From assembly GCA_024516155.1 (NCBI GenBank), contig JAJJXM010000109.1, forward strand, positions 5,001 to 69,000: a DNA stretch of 64,000 bases, read 5' to 3'. The position numbers were made by a program, and so were the translations under genes. Below the pieces are notes generated by a model, which saw nothing but the letters and a program-made list of their open reading frames with translations, was not told the origin of the DNA and made no database searches. Shown here piece after piece: positions 9,702 through 21,885 of this stretch. Source of the stretch: Pyronema omphalodes (Eukaryota; Ascomycota; Pezizomycetes; Pezizales; Pyronemataceae). How positions within the stretch are numbered: the stretch's first letter is position 1; the number at the start of each line of letters is the position of its first letter.

Positions 9702-12700
9702 CTGAACACAATACCAAAATCGATACTCATGCTCTCGTAGACTGCGGATGCACAGGAATTTCCTTCATGAACGAAGACTTCGCACGCCAACACAACTTTC
9801 CCCGTTACCAGTTGAAAAACCCCAAAATGGTCGAAGTAATTGATGGTCGACCCATTTCATCAGGAGACATCACGGAATACGTTGAAGTCGAATGTACAAT
9901 AGGAGACCACCATGAATCACTAACTGCTTACGTTACTCGGCTTGGTCATTATCCCCTCGTTTTAGGAATCCCATCGCTTCGTAAACACGATGTTACAATA
10001 AACTTCGCGCACAATGACATCAAATTCTCTTCACCGAATTGTCTCCCCCACCGAACCACGTTAACACCCACCCCTGTTAAGGGTATTGCTCTGAAACAAC
10101 AAAGTAAGATCAGTGCTATTTCAGTTACGACGTTTCGACGAAGCGTTAACAATGCCAATAATCGTTACGGAAAAGTCGAACAATTCTCCTTATCGTTGAA
10201 TGAAATCACCACAGCTCTTCAACCAGAGAAAGAGGAACCAGATCTTAAGACTATTGTACCACCAGAATATCAACAGTACTTGGGAATCTTCGAAAAAAGT
10301 CAATGCCGATGAGTTACCGCCCCATCGACCTTCGGATCAGAAGATATCACTCGTCGATGGTTTTCAGACGCCCTTCGGTCCCCTTTAGTCCCTATCATGT
10401 CCAGAGCTGGAGGAATGGAAACGATGGTTAGATGGAAACCTGACCAAAGGTGTCATTCGTGCCTCCTCATCCTCAGCGGCTGCTCCCATTCTTGTCGTAA
10501 AGAAACGGGATGGTTCGTTGCGTTCAGTGGTTGATTATCGTGGAATCAACGCCGGAACAATTAAGAACCGCTACCCCCTTCCCCTGATGCAGGATACCTT
10601 AATGCACCTTTCGAGAGCTAAATGGTTCACTAAGCTCGACATGAGGGGTGCGTATAACTTAATACGTATGGCAAATGGGGAAGGATGGAAAACGACTTTT
10701 CGTACCCGGTACGGATTATTTGAATCATTGGTTTGCCCTTTGGGCTTACCAATGTGCCTGCAACGTTTCAGAACTTCATTAACGACGTATTGGCACCTTA
10801 CCTTGATCGATTCTGTACTGCTTATTTGGATGATACCCTGATCTATTTGGATAATCTCCAAGAACATGAACAACATGTTAAATTGATTCTCGAAGCATTC
10901 AAAAAAGCGGGATTACATCTCAAACCTGAGAAATGAGAGTTCCACCAGAAGGAAGTAAAGTACTTAGGACTCATCATTAGTACAGAAGGAATAAAGATGG
11001 ATCCTGAGAAGATTGCTGCAGTCCGGGATTGGGAATCTCCCCGAAACCTCGAAGACGTTAGAGCGTTTTTGGGTTTTGCCAATTTCTATCGACGTTTCGT
11101 TAAGAACTATTCAAAGATAGTCCAACCTCTCACGTTACTCACACGAAAAGGGGTTCCTTTCGTCTGGTCGGAACCCCAACAACACGCCTTTAAGGAATTG
11201 AAATCAACGTTTACATCCTCCCCCGCCCTGGCTCATTTCGACCCAGACCGGGATGTTATTGTCGAAACGGATGCTTCTGATTATGTCTCTGCTGGAGTAC
11301 TTTCTCAGTATGATGATGACGAATCTTACATCCTATTGCTTACTTCTCAAAGAAACATTCCCCCGCCGAATGTAATTATGAGATATATGATAAAGAACTC
11401 ATGGCTATCGTCCGGGCCTTCGAAGAATGGTGTCCCGAATTACAGTCTGTTCTTGACCCAATTCGAGTATTGTGAGATCATGAGAATCTGGAATATTTTA
11501 CTTCGACAAAGCTCTTGAACCGCCGTCAAGCCCGTTGGCCCAAGTTTTTGTCTCGGTTTAATTTCAACATTGTTTACCGCCCCGATACCGGAGGCGGTAA
11601 ACCACACGCACTGACTCGTCGATCCGGAGATCTGCCTAAAGACGGGGATGAACGCTCCCTAGAGAACCATACAACGATCATCTAGCCGGAGAATATCCTT
11701 CAGGTTGCGGCTGTTACCCCCAGTAATCAACAAACAATAACGGATTCGCATCAAACAATAATACCGGACCCACAACAACTAACCCCACCTTATCCCAGCT
11801 CTTCACGGAAGCCTACGACAAAGACCCATTCCCTACTAAGGTTATTGAAATGCTAAACAATAACACTCGTTATTGTAAAGACATTACATTAGCAGAATGT
11901 ACAGTAAACAATAACCGTTTACTCTACCTGGGATGTTCATGGGTCCCGGATTACGAACCTCTACGACTACACCTGATGCAACAACACCATGTCTCTCCTA
12001 TCGCTGGACATCTAGGTAGATCTAAAACATTAGAATACCTTTCAAGAAGCTATACGTGGCCCCAGATGAGAACAGACGTGGAAAGATATATTAGAAATTG
12101 GCATACCTGCCAACGTTCGAAACCTACCAGACATGCCCCGTTTGGTATTCAACGCCCACTACCTATTCCAGAAAGACCCTGGCAGGACATATCAATGGAC
12201 TTCGTAACAGGATTACTATGGTCTAATGGGTTTCATGCAATTTGGGTAGTTGTCGACAGATTAACCAAAGAACGACATCTAATTGCCTGTCGAACGGATA
12301 TCGACGCAAAGGAAGTATCGTCTTCGTTTATTACCCACATCTTCCGATTGCATGGACTCCCCCTTACCATTATCTCTGATCGAGGACCCCAATTCGCTGC
12401 TTTGTTTTGGAAGAATCTCTGTCGAGGTTTGGGAATCGAGACTCGATTATCTACGGCATTCCATCCACAAACAGACGGCCAAACCGAACGAATGAACGCT
12501 ATTATGGAACAATACCTCCGAGCCCACGTCAACTATCTTCAAGATGATTGGGCTGATTGGTTACCAATAGCAGAATTCGCTGCAAAAAACCAGGCATCTG
12601 AGACAACGGGAACTTCCCCGTTCTTTGCTAATAAAGGATTGGACCCACGTTGTCAATTCGATTTACTCCCAGCAGCCACGAACGATGTTAACAATCGACA

Positions 12701-13262
12701 GGCCCTCACAACTTCGAAAACCCTCGCCGAAATCCATAACCATCCACGAGCTGAAATCAATAAAGCTTATCTACGTTATCAAGAGAATGCCGATAAACAT
12801 CGACTCCCGTCACCGAATTATCACCCTGGAGATCTGGTATGGGTGAATGCTCGCAATCGGAAAACTCGTTGACCCTCCCGGAAATTAGACAACAAACGTT
12901 ACGGACCCCTCAAGATTATCGCCAAAGTATCCCCCTATGCCTACCGATTAGAACTACCCCCGACGATGAAATGCCATAACGTTCAACATGTCTCCCTATT
13001 GGGACCCGCTGCGAATGACCCTTACCCCGGTCAACAATCAGACCCACCACCCCCGGTGGAGATCTACAGTGAAGACGAATACTTCATCAAGGCTATCCTC
13101 GACTCCCAAATTCACAGGAAGAAACTTCAGTACATGGTTAAATGGGTTGGATACGATTTGCCCGATTGGGAACCCTCCGGACTTCATTCCGACAGTAAAG
13201 CCGTTGACGACTTCCATAAAAAGTACCCCGATAAACCGGGACCCCTCCCTAACTTATCTTAG
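9545..13262 (+). pseudogene. pol: pol of B1 (protease to chromodomain, broken)
   Basis: Order: protease (LVDCGCTG, about 9739), RT (VDYRGIN, 10525; AYLDDTLIY, 10824), RNase H ([10 protein letters not shown], 11258), integrase (MDFVTG, SDRGPQF, then TER; about 12200-12490) and chromodomain to 13262. Lesions: frameshift in an A run near 10295; TAG at 10386; 1-bp deletion near 10735; TGA at 10934; frameshift near 11320; TAG near 11683; TGA at 12870. The integrase zinc finger has Trp for its first Cys (NWHTCQ, homologs NCHTCQ). Pol starts in the -1 frame relative to gag. Not functional. Confidence 0.9.
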
Positions 13263-13301
13263 AAGTTACTTCGCCGGAGCTCAGTCCAAGAAGGGGGATC
13301 C

Positions 13302-14293
13302 TGTCACGGTTCGAGAATTATTACCTTCCCCCTCCTCGTCATTCATTCACCTATTATCATTCGCTTCACTATTCAGCACTCGTTTGTTTATTTATTTCTA
13401 TTATCCTTCGGTCTTCCCTCATCGCTCGTCACTCGCCTGGGTTAGGGTTACGCTCAATTCCCAAATTGTCAAAAGGGTCAGGTAACCTATCCCCAGGGTT
13501 AGGCGTCTGCTCGGATCCCTTTTCGGAAATCATATACCTACGGTCTACCGATCATCTTATCCGATTAGATAAGATCGGTCACGTGTCTCTTATCAGTAGA
13601 AGATCAGTATGCATGCGCACTGGTCTACTAATGAGCGCACACGTGACTAGGGCTAGGGCACGATCATCTTATCGATAGGATAAGATCTAGTCATGTGACC
13701 TTATCAGTATTGCACCATCGTTCCAATCGCAGCTGATCTGGATTCACGTGACTAGGGTTAGGGTTGCACCCGCACGCACACAAACTAGGGTTAGGTTTGT
13801 GACCGTACGCACACAGCTAGGGTTAGGGTTACGGACGCACGCGCACGATTAGGGTTACGGAAGCGCGCGTGTGACTACGCTTAGGGTTACACTAGCGCGC
13901 AGGCGAAGTACGCTACCGCGCACGCGAGTTACGCTATCGCGCATGCGAGATACGCTAACGAACGCGCGACGAGGCTGTGCACGCAAACACCCTAATTTGG
14001 TACGAAGGCGTTAGCGCGTCTAGAACGCGCAACCGCGACTGCGTTGCTTACTTAGTTATTTTTCGGGAAAAATCTGCAAAACGTGGCTCGGCGTGTAAGG
14101 AGGAAAGATTGTATGTGAGAGGATTGTTTCTTTGTTTGTTTATTTCGTTTTTCTTTTCTCCTTACACCTTTATTTGTTTATTTACAAATTCAAATACTTT
14201 GTCGATCTTTGTTTACGTCCTTGTTCTCGTCCCCGTCTTCGGATCTCTTTGTCCCTTGAAATCTCTGTTTATTTCCTTAACTTCTAAACACAG
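13302..14293 (+). repeat. 3' LTR of B1 (3'-truncated)
   Basis: Starts TGTCACGGTTCGAG right after the purine tract. It matches the complete family-B solo LTR (36792-37931) for about 990 bp, then stops at 14293, about 140 bp short of the full LTR. It carries many TTAGGGTT motifs (13440-13860), palindromic ATCTTATCGATAGGATAAG-type GATA sites near 13665, and a GTATGTGAG/TATA-like segment near 14110. Confidence 0.88.
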
Positions 14294-15453
14294 AAATCCT
14301 CCTGATGAAATGGTTCGACCATCAATTACTTCAACCATTTTGGTGTTTTTCAAATGATAACGGGGAAAGTTGTGTTGGCGTGCGAAGTCTTCGTTCATGA
14401 AGGAAATTCCCGTGCATCCGCAGTCTACGAGAGCATGAGTATCGATTTTGGTATTGTGTTCAGTTAGTGCACACGGCACCGTGGAATCATTCCCATCCAA
14501 TTCGTTTGCCTGTTTACATGACAAAGAACTAGCGGATACATAAACGATTTCCGGAGATGAAACGAAAGATGAGGCAGGGGCTGGTCCAACAACAGAGCCA
14601 ACGGGATGTTGATGGACCACTCTTTACCCTGATCGGCGTCGGGGTTTGTTAGTATATCCAATACCTCGGCGGCGGCGAGACGGATTTTGCGAGAGTTGTG
14701 TGCTGCCAGCGTTGGACATTCGTTTCTGGAATGATCAGCTGATCCACAGTACCGACAAACTTCCTTAGCCATTGGTTCATCTCGACGGCGTTGGTTTTGA
14801 GCTTTTGAAGAATCTGATAGGTCTATGGGAGCGGATCCGTAATTACCACCATTGGTATTCGTTGCGTGGGTCACCGGGCAAGACGCGGTAGAGCTGGTAC
14901 GACTCGGAACCAGGGGAACGTGCCGTTTTGTGGTGTTTGAATGGGCCCGGATTCTATAATCTAGCTTCATGCAAACATCCACACATTTGGTGAAGTTCTG
15001 AGGTTCTTCGGCTTGAAAAACAAGACTGGTCTCAAGGTCTTGAGAGAGCCCACGCTTCAGAGCAGCCTTCTTATCAATCCCGTCGTAGTTCAATGTAGCC
15101 ATTAATCGTTGGAACTCTGCGTAATGCTGGCTAAACTCACGGTTGCCCTGTTGAAGTTTATCCAATTCCGCAGACGCAGTATCAACTTGATCAGGATCTC
15201 GAAAGGCAGCTTCCAGAATTGTAATGATAGCCTCAACGTCCTCAAGTTTAATCTTATCTGTAAGGACGTAGGGTTGAATTTGATTTGGTGCGATGCCTTT
15301 AAGGTATCCGTAGGTTTAACGTAGCTCGTGTTGATCATCGGTAAAACGGGAGGAGTCTCCGGCGAGCTTGGATCTAATTTCCGAGATGAACTTCAGGAGC
15401 TCCTTGCTTTCACCAGAGAACTCAGATGGTTCAGGTGATTCGATAGGGCGGGT
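14294..15453 (-). pseudogene. gag: gag (C-terminal two thirds) and protease start of B2
   Basis: Gag frame down to 14464 with capsid signature and zinc knuckle CRYCGSADHSRNEC. The protease frame is open from about 14620 to the junction (LVDCGCTGISF). One in-frame TAA interrupts gag near 15315 (HELR, stop, TYGYLKG). At 14294 the protease reading runs into reversed LTR sequence, so the copy is truncated. It is closer to a working gag than B1, because it lacks the B1 frameshift near NFT. Confidence 0.85.
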
Positions 15454-15991
15454 TGTCACGGCACACGGCTGACGAGCCGTTGTGTTGTTGCGTCACCATT
15501 GTGTTGTCGATGTCGTTGCTGACGTCCTGCCGTTGCCTTGCCGTGTTGTGTTGTGTTGTGTTGTCGTTGTGTTGTTGTGTATGCCGTGCCGGTGTTGTTG
15601 ATGGACTGACTGATGATGGATGACGTACCATGAGCTGGAGAGCTGTGGCGTCGCAGGTGAAATGATGGAGAACGGAAGCTGTCATGTACCGATGTTGGAT
15701 GACGGCCAAGCAAGAGTGCTGGCTGCCCTTTGTACATAAGGAGGCTTTCCTCCCCGTCGTCGAGTTCTCCATCGAACGTCTTGTGTCTTTCCCTTGTCCT
15801 TTAAATAAAGACTCCTCTTCTCAAGCCTCACGTCATTCTTGTCCTTGTCCCTGTCCTTGCTTCGCGTGCCGTCCGTCTGTCGTGCACTTCGGTCCTTGTC
15901 GTTCCGTTCCCGTATCCCGGAACCCGCCTAGTTTCCCCCTGATGGTAGTGTTCAGTGTGTTCTTCGTACGTCCGTTCCTAGTTCCCTGACA
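15454..15991 (+). repeat. 5' LTR of C1 (538 bp)
   Basis: TGTCACGGCACACGG ... GTTCCCTGACA. Near 15540-15590 it has a simple GTTGT run. A TATA-like TACATAAG lies at 15733-15740, the inferred RNA start is at 15771, and AATAAA is at 15804-15809. The preceding flank CGGGT is repeated after the 3' LTR. Confidence 0.93.
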
Positions 15992-15993
15992 TT

Positions 15994-16002
15994 ACGTTCG
16001 AT
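15994..16002 (+). other. Self-primer binding site of C1
   Basis: ACGTTCGAT, two bases after the LTR, is the exact complement of ATCGAACGT at 15771-15779 in the LTR, 38 nt downstream of the TATA-like box. The same pair occurs in C2 (35890-35898) and C3 (60309-60317). Confidence 0.7.
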
Positions 16003-16026
16003 CTAATATTTATTCGACCAACACGC

Positions 16027-16269
16027 ATGAACCCGACCGGTTCTGCTTGGACACACGCCTTGAAACAAGCCCTAGAAACTCATACACTAACCGAGACCTT
16101 CGGAATATCTGACCGATTCGTTGGCGCAGTGCGACGAGCCATCCGAAGAGCAGAAGATCACTGCTACCTCGTGGTCCGATGGGAACTTCAGGATTATACT
16201 TACCAGGAGCACGCCCGTCACACCATCCGACTTAAGCCGATCCTCCGAGCCCGCCAACATGCACGTTAA
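16027..16269 (+). CDS. ORF0, short ORF upstream of gag (family C), 80 aa
   Basis: ATG to TAA encoding a basic 80-residue protein (starts MNPTGSAWTHALKQALETHT, ends RARQHAR) of unknown function with no recognised domain. It ends 11 nt inside gag: the gag ATG (16259) precedes the ORF0 stop (TAA 16267-16269), a layout suited to termination-reinitiation. The copy in C3 (58367-58609) is also 80 aa. Across the two, 18 of 24 differing codons are synonymous, which argues that it is translated and selected. C2 has one CGA to TGA nonsense change. It could alternatively be an N-terminal extension of Gag reached by frameshifting. Confidence 0.65.
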   Translation: MNPTGSAWTHALKQALETHTLTETFGISDRFVGAVRRAIRRAEDHCYLVVRWELQDYTYQEHARHTIRLKPILRARQHAR

Positions 16270-17610
16270 AGTCATCGAGGAAGGACATTGGCAGCAAATC
16301 GTCAACGCTGCTTCCATGACTCAGTTTCCAGATGGCCACGACCCGGTCACGTTCACAAAGCAGCTCGCTCAATCGATTATAGACGCCCAAGATCATCCCA
16401 CGGGCTACATATGAAACGACCTCACAGAGACCCCCGGCTCCCGCAACAGCACTCGAGTTTCCAGTCCTGTCGCCTCCCGCGCTCGGGAAGCCCCCACCAC
16501 TGCCCCCATTCGCCCCCATGTTATTGAGACTGGGTCCGTCCGGGTTTACCCCAACGGCCCAGAGACAGCGCCGCGAACCGCCGCGCCTCCCACCACAGCC
16601 GCAGCCACAGTTCCCGCCCCCGCTATCCTCGCGCCAGTTCCGAGACCCCCCCCCCCCCCCGAGACCCCGAAATCCTCTTAACCCCCGAGGAACAAGCAGA
16701 TGCGAACGAAAATCAATTCTACGAAAAGGAGATCACCCGCCAGCGTGATCTCATCAGTATGTTACTCGCCTCCCCCGGCATCCGCGTTACCGGAGATAAA
16801 ATTTCGGGTCCACCAACCTTCGATGGGCCCAACAAGGAGGACCTCCGGCGTTTTGTCTCTTTGCTTCGTATCAAATTGGTGAGCGACGATTTACGCTTCT
16901 CAAACCCCCACAAGCGGATCTCTTATGCCATGGGCCGTCGCGGCAGACGCGACCTGGATCAGATCCTTCCATATATCAAGGATAATGGTGACAGCTGGGC
17001 CCTCACCGACGTCGAGGACGGCATTAAAATCCTGCAGCGTACCTTTGCAGACCCGGACGAGCGCGCAACGGCTAGTTGCAAACTACAAAATCTCTGACTA
17101 AACAACCGCGAGTTCTCAGATTATTATGCAGAGTTTTCCCGCCTGGTCGCAGAATTGGGCTGGGATGAAGCCGCCACCATGGACGCTCTGCGGAACAGCC
17201 TATCCCTCGAGTTGCATGAAAAGTTGGTTGGCTCCCCTCCCACCACTACAATGCACGAATTTGTCGAACAGTGCCAAAAATTGGACTCCCAGTTGAGAGC
17301 ACTGGAGAATCTCCGCAAGCTGCGCACCAACCGCGGCCAAGTTAAACCCACTACCGCCGCCACCCCCGCCACAAGCCGCCTCACCCCCACCACCCAATCA
17401 ACTACTGCCTCCTCTAGCAAGCAAACCGCTGCCCAGGGACCCCGTCAGAAACTGTCGGCACAGGAACGCGCTACCCGCCTGTCAGAAGGACGTTGCCTCT
17501 ACTGCGGTGGCCTCGGCCACATGGCAGCCTCGTGCCCCGCTAAAACTAATGTCAAAGTTGCAAGTGTTGAATCATTGGGTAGTGAAGAAGATGTTTCGGG
17601 AAAAGACTAA
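16259..17610 (+). pseudogene. gag: gag of C1 (stops and frameshift)
   Basis: Starts MHVKVIEEGHWQQ. Compared with the intact C2 gag, it has TGA at 16412, a frame change in or near the C run at 16648-16663, and TGA at 17095. Downstream, the capsid signature (NREFSDYYAEFSRL) and the zinc knuckle CLYCGGLGHMAASC are kept, and the frame ends at the slippery site. The central region is Pro/Ala-rich, as in C2. Not translatable as one protein. Confidence 0.88.
17598..17604 (+). other. -1 frameshift heptamer GGGAAAA of C1
   Basis: In the gag frame it reads G GGA AAA, then GAC TAA. Pol is in the -1 frame. It matches the canonical X XXY YYZ form and is kept in C2 (34293-34299), C3 (49265-49271) and D (52472-52478). 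Confidence 0.75.
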
Positions 17611-20600
17611 ACCAGCCGCAGGAAGATGGCCCTGCCGCTGGTAGGAAGATTATTGCAGACACACTATTGTTATCAGGCGCAAGTTTTACTGGCAAATTAG
17701 AATGCAAACATCTTGTTCTCTCTTGCTCCTTGTTCTCTAATAACCGCTCCGTGAAGACAGTAGCGCTCGTTGACTGCGGCGCCACTGGCATCGCCTTTGT
17801 GGATCGCAATTTCGCCCGCCATCACAAACTCCCTCTGACCCCCCTACCCACAGCCCGAACGGTCGAAGTCATTGACGGCCGACCTATTTTCTCAGGAAAA
17901 ATCACCCACCTCACCCAAGTAGAGTGTACCATCAATGGTCACCTGGAAACCCTCCCCATGTTCGTCACCAAATTAGGCCACTACCCGGTGGTGCTGGGCA
18001 TACCCTGGCTAAAGAAACACGACGTGACAATAAGCTTCCGCTCCTACACCGTAAGCTTCGATTCACAGTACTGCCTAAGGAACTGCACCCCGTTACCTGT
18101 GAGCACAACCGGTGTCAAGGTCCTGGACTCGAGGCCCCCTCCCGTCGTCCACGAGGCCGACACAAACCCCATGCCGGAATTGGAAGACCCGGTTCCCGAC
18201 CCGCCAGACGAACCTCCAATAGCGATCTCAAGTCTGACCATCTCCGATTTCAAAGAGATGGTAGAAGACGAAAGCCTGACAGTGTTTTTGCTATCGTTGA
18301 ACGAAATCGCCGTCGCCTTAGAAGACAAGCCACCCCTCACGGATGAAGAACTAAAAGAAATGATCCCCGAAGAGTACCATGACTACCTCGACCTGTTCAA
18401 GGAGGTCAACGCGAAGGAACTCCCCCCACACCGACCCTACTGCCACAAGATCCCACTGAAAGGGGGATTCGTTCCCCCCTTTGGCCCCTTATACTCGTTA
18501 TCACGCAACGAGTTACAGACGCTGAAAGCATGGCTGGATGAGAATTTGCAAAAAGGCTTTATACAATGCTCCCAATCATCAGCCGCCTCGCCGATATTAT
18601 TTGTGAAAAAATCAGACGGATCCTTACGCCTATGCGTAGATTACCGAAGATTGAATGAAGGGACCAAAAAGAATCGGTAGCCGCTGCCACTGATACAGGA
18701 AACGATGATGAATCTTTCCAAAGCCCAATATTTTACAACCCTAGACGTCCGCGGTGCCTATAACCTGATTAGAATGGCAGAAGGCGAAGAATGGAAAACG
18801 GCTTTCCGCACAAGGTACGGACTATTCGAGTCAAAAGTGATGCCCTTTGGGCTCACCAACGCGCCTGCCGATTTCCAGGCATCCATAAATGATGTACTGA
18901 GACCATACCTGGACCAGTTTTGTACGGCATACTTGGATGATATCCTCGTATTCTCTGAAACAAAGCCCGACCACACCTCACATGTCCGGAAGATCTTGGA
19001 ACGACTTAAACAAGACAAACTACACTTGAAACCAGAGAAGTGTAAGTTTGCTAAGGCAGAAGTCCAGTACCTGGGTTACAACATTGGCCGCGACGGCGCT
19101 CGCATGATGGATTCCAAAGTAGCGACAGTGAGAGATTGGAAGGAACCAACCAATCTGAAACAGGTCCAAGAGTTCCTGGGTTTCGCGAACTTCTACCGAC
19201 AATTTATCAAAGACAACTCCAAAGTACTCTCCCCTTTAACAGCTCTGACCAAAAAGAAAGATGGCAAAGCAATCCCCTTTACCTGGGGTAAAGAGCAGCA
19301 AAGCGCCTTCGACCGACTGAAGAACGCATTTACATCAGCACCAATTCTCAAGCACTTCGACTACGAGAAACCGATTGTAGTAGAAACAGACGCATCTGAC
19401 TATGTGTCCGCTGCAGTTTTATCACAATACGACGACGATAACGTGGTACATCCCGTCGCGTTTTATTCCAAAAAGCATTCCCCGGCGGAATGCAACTATG
19501 TGATCTATGACAAAGAACTACTGGCAATAGTTCGTTGTTTCGAGGAATGGCGTCCCCACTTGGAGGGCTCCGCCTTCCCGATATAAGTGTTAACAGACCA
19601 CATGAACCTCGAATACTTTATGACAATAAAGCTACTAAACAGACGACAAGCACGCTGGTCCGAATTCCTGTCTCGGTTCAACTTTGTTATCACCTACCGA
19701 CCTGGAACGTTGGGAGGGAAACCGGACGGGCTGACGAGACGAGCCGCCGACCTTCCGGGAGAGGGAGACGAACGTATACTAGCGAATCAACAAGCTGTCC
19801 TAAAACCACAGAATTTCCAATTGTGCATAACCCCGCCCATGAAACTTGCACCCTCCGAGGTGGACCTGCTGTTTAAAGAGGGCTACAAGACAGATTCATT
19901 CCCAAACCGAGTGTTGGGAATGCTGGAAGACGGTACACAAATCTGTAAGGACATATCACTCGCCGACTGCTCCGCGTTGGAAAACAGATTGTACTATCGA
20001 GACTGTCTCTCTGTCCCTGCACTGGACAAACTACGATCAAAAGCACTCGAAGATTACCACGACCCCCCCACAATGGGACACCCGGGCCGTGCAAAGACTT
20101 TTGAAGTCCTCGCCCGAAACTATTATTGGCCTTCGATGCGAAAAGATGTGGATCAATTCGTCCGAAATTGCCACATTTGTAAAAGAACAAAAGCGACCCG
20201 CCACGCACCTTATGGAACCTTGAAAACCCTACCGGTCCCGCACCACCCGTGGCAGAACATATCTGTGGACTTTGTTACTGGACTCCCAATATCAGATGGC
20301 TTCGACGCAATATGTGCGATCGTTTGCCGACTCACGAAACAGCGGCACTTGGTGCCCTGTCACTCCACGATAGACACGGAAGGCTTCGCGCAACTCTTCC
20401 TGGAAAACGTATTCAAACTGCACGGTCTGCCAGACACAGTAGTGGCCGACCGCGGCCCGCAATTTGTTGCCCATTGTTGGAAACACCTGGCAAATTGCAT
20501 GGGTATCGAGATTGCCACGAGCACGGCTTTCCACCCCCAGACCGATGGCCAAACAGAAAGAATCAATGCGGTTACGGAGCAATATCTCCGTACGTACGTC

Positions 20601-21331
20601 TGTTATCTACAAGACGACTGGAAGACATTTTTACCGCTGGCAGAATTTGCGGCAAATAACCAAGTATCAGATACGACGTCGCTGTCCCCGTTCTACGCCG
20701 TATACGGGCGACACCCCAAGTGCTCCTTCGAATTGGAAATCAGGACAGACAATCCTGGAGAAGTGAAAGCAAACGAGGTAGCGGAAAGGATGTCGCACAT
20801 CCATGACGTCTTACGCTCTGAAATGAAATACGCCCAAGCCCGCCACATAGAAGCCGCCGACAATGCCCGACTTCCCGCGCCGGTCTTGAAACCAGAAACC
20901 TGGTATGGCTGGACGCCCGCAACCTCAGAACCCGCCGCCCCTCAAAGAAACTAGAAAACAAACACCTAGGCCCCTTCACCGTGGTCCGGCCCATTGGATC
21001 CCACGCCTACGAGCTGGATATACCGGAGACAATGAAACATCACAGGACCTTCCCAGTATCCCTACTAAACGCAGCCCCTTCGGACCCCCTCCCTGGCCAG
21101 ATTATCCCACCGCCCCTACCGGTCGTAGTAGACGGCAAAGAAGAATAGTTCGTCGATGAAATTCTGGATAGCCGTTGGTCCAGAGGAAACCTGCAGTACC
21201 TCGTCAAGTGGACCGGCCATGACTCTCCAACCTGGGAACCGGAAACGAACCTATCAGAAACCGAGGCCGCTGAGAGATTCCATCAATTATACCCAGACAA
21301 GCCTTCTCCTCTCGTAGGAACTCGAGCCTAA
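17604..21331 (+). pseudogene. pol: pol of C1 (broken)
   Basis: Protease LVDCGATG (about 17767), RT with YLDDILVF (about 18931), RNase [10 protein letters not shown] (19383), integrase ([32 protein letters not shown]) and chromodomain (ILDSRWSRGN) ending at 21331. Lesions: Tyr codon to TAG at 18678; Lys codon to TAA at 19584; a frameshift at about 20890-20905, where AAACCAGAAACCTGG replaces AAACCAGGAGACCTGG; and TAG at 21146. The same frameshift sequence is found in C5. Confidence 0.9.
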
Positions 21332-21342
21332 CGGGGGGGTAC

Positions 21343-21880
21343 TGTCACGGCACACGGCTTTCGAGCCATTGTGTTGTTGCGTCACCATTGTGTTGTCGTT
21401 GTTGTTGCTGACGTCGTGCCGTTGCCTTGCCGTGCTGTGTTGTGTTGTGTTGTCGTTGTGTTGTTGTGTGTGCCGTGCCGTTGTTGTTGATGGACTGACT
21501 GATGATGGATGAGGTACCATGAGCTGGAGAGCTGTGGCGTCGCAGGTGAAATGATGGAGAATGGAAGCTGTCATGTAGCGATGTTGGATGACGGCCCAGC
21601 AAGAGTGCTGGCCGCCCTTTGTACATAAGGAGGCTTGCCTCCCCGTCGTTGAGTTCTCCATTGAACGTCTTGTGTCTTTCCCTTGTCCTTTAAATAAAGA
21701 CTCCTCTTCTCAGGCCTCTCGTCATGCTTGTCCTTGTCCCTGTCCGTGCTTCGCGTGCCGTCCGTCTGTCGTGCACTTCGGTCCTTGTCCTTCCGTTCCC
21801 GTATCCCGGAACCCGCCTAGTTTCCCCCCGCCAGTAGTGTTCAGTGTGTTCTTCGAACGTCCGTTCCTAGTTCCCTGACA
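21343..21880 (+). repeat. 3' LTR of C1 (538 bp)
   Basis: Same length as the 5' LTR, about 95% identical by eye. It begins after the purine tract and is followed by the duplicated target CGGGT (21881-21885). Confidence 0.93.
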
Positions 21881-21885
21881 CGGGT

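Larger units (their letters stand above)
8816..14293 (+). mobile_element. Ty3/gypsy chromovirus B1, 5'-truncated and decayed
   Basis: Plus-strand element lacking its 5' LTR and the start of gag. The internal region ends at a purine tract (AAGAAGGGGG, 13288-13297), followed by a 3' LTR that is cut at 14293, where inverted B2 sequence begins. Several frameshifts and stops break gag and pol. Confidence 0.88.
15454..21880 (+). mobile_element. Ty3/gypsy chromovirus C1, complete structure, decayed genes
   Basis: Two 538-bp LTRs enclose a self-primer site, ORF0, gag, pol and a purine tract (ACGGGGGGGT, 21331-21340). A 5-bp target duplication CGGGT (15449-15453 and 21881-21885) brackets it, proving insertion into B2. 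The two LTRs differ at about 28 sites by eye (about 95% identity), so this is an older insertion than A1 or D. Confidence 0.95.

Noticed and set aside
13440..13870. Possible interstitial telomere or chromosome end
   Set aside because: The TTAGGG-like motifs occur at the same place in all family-B LTRs and are separated by other sequence, so they belong to the LTR.
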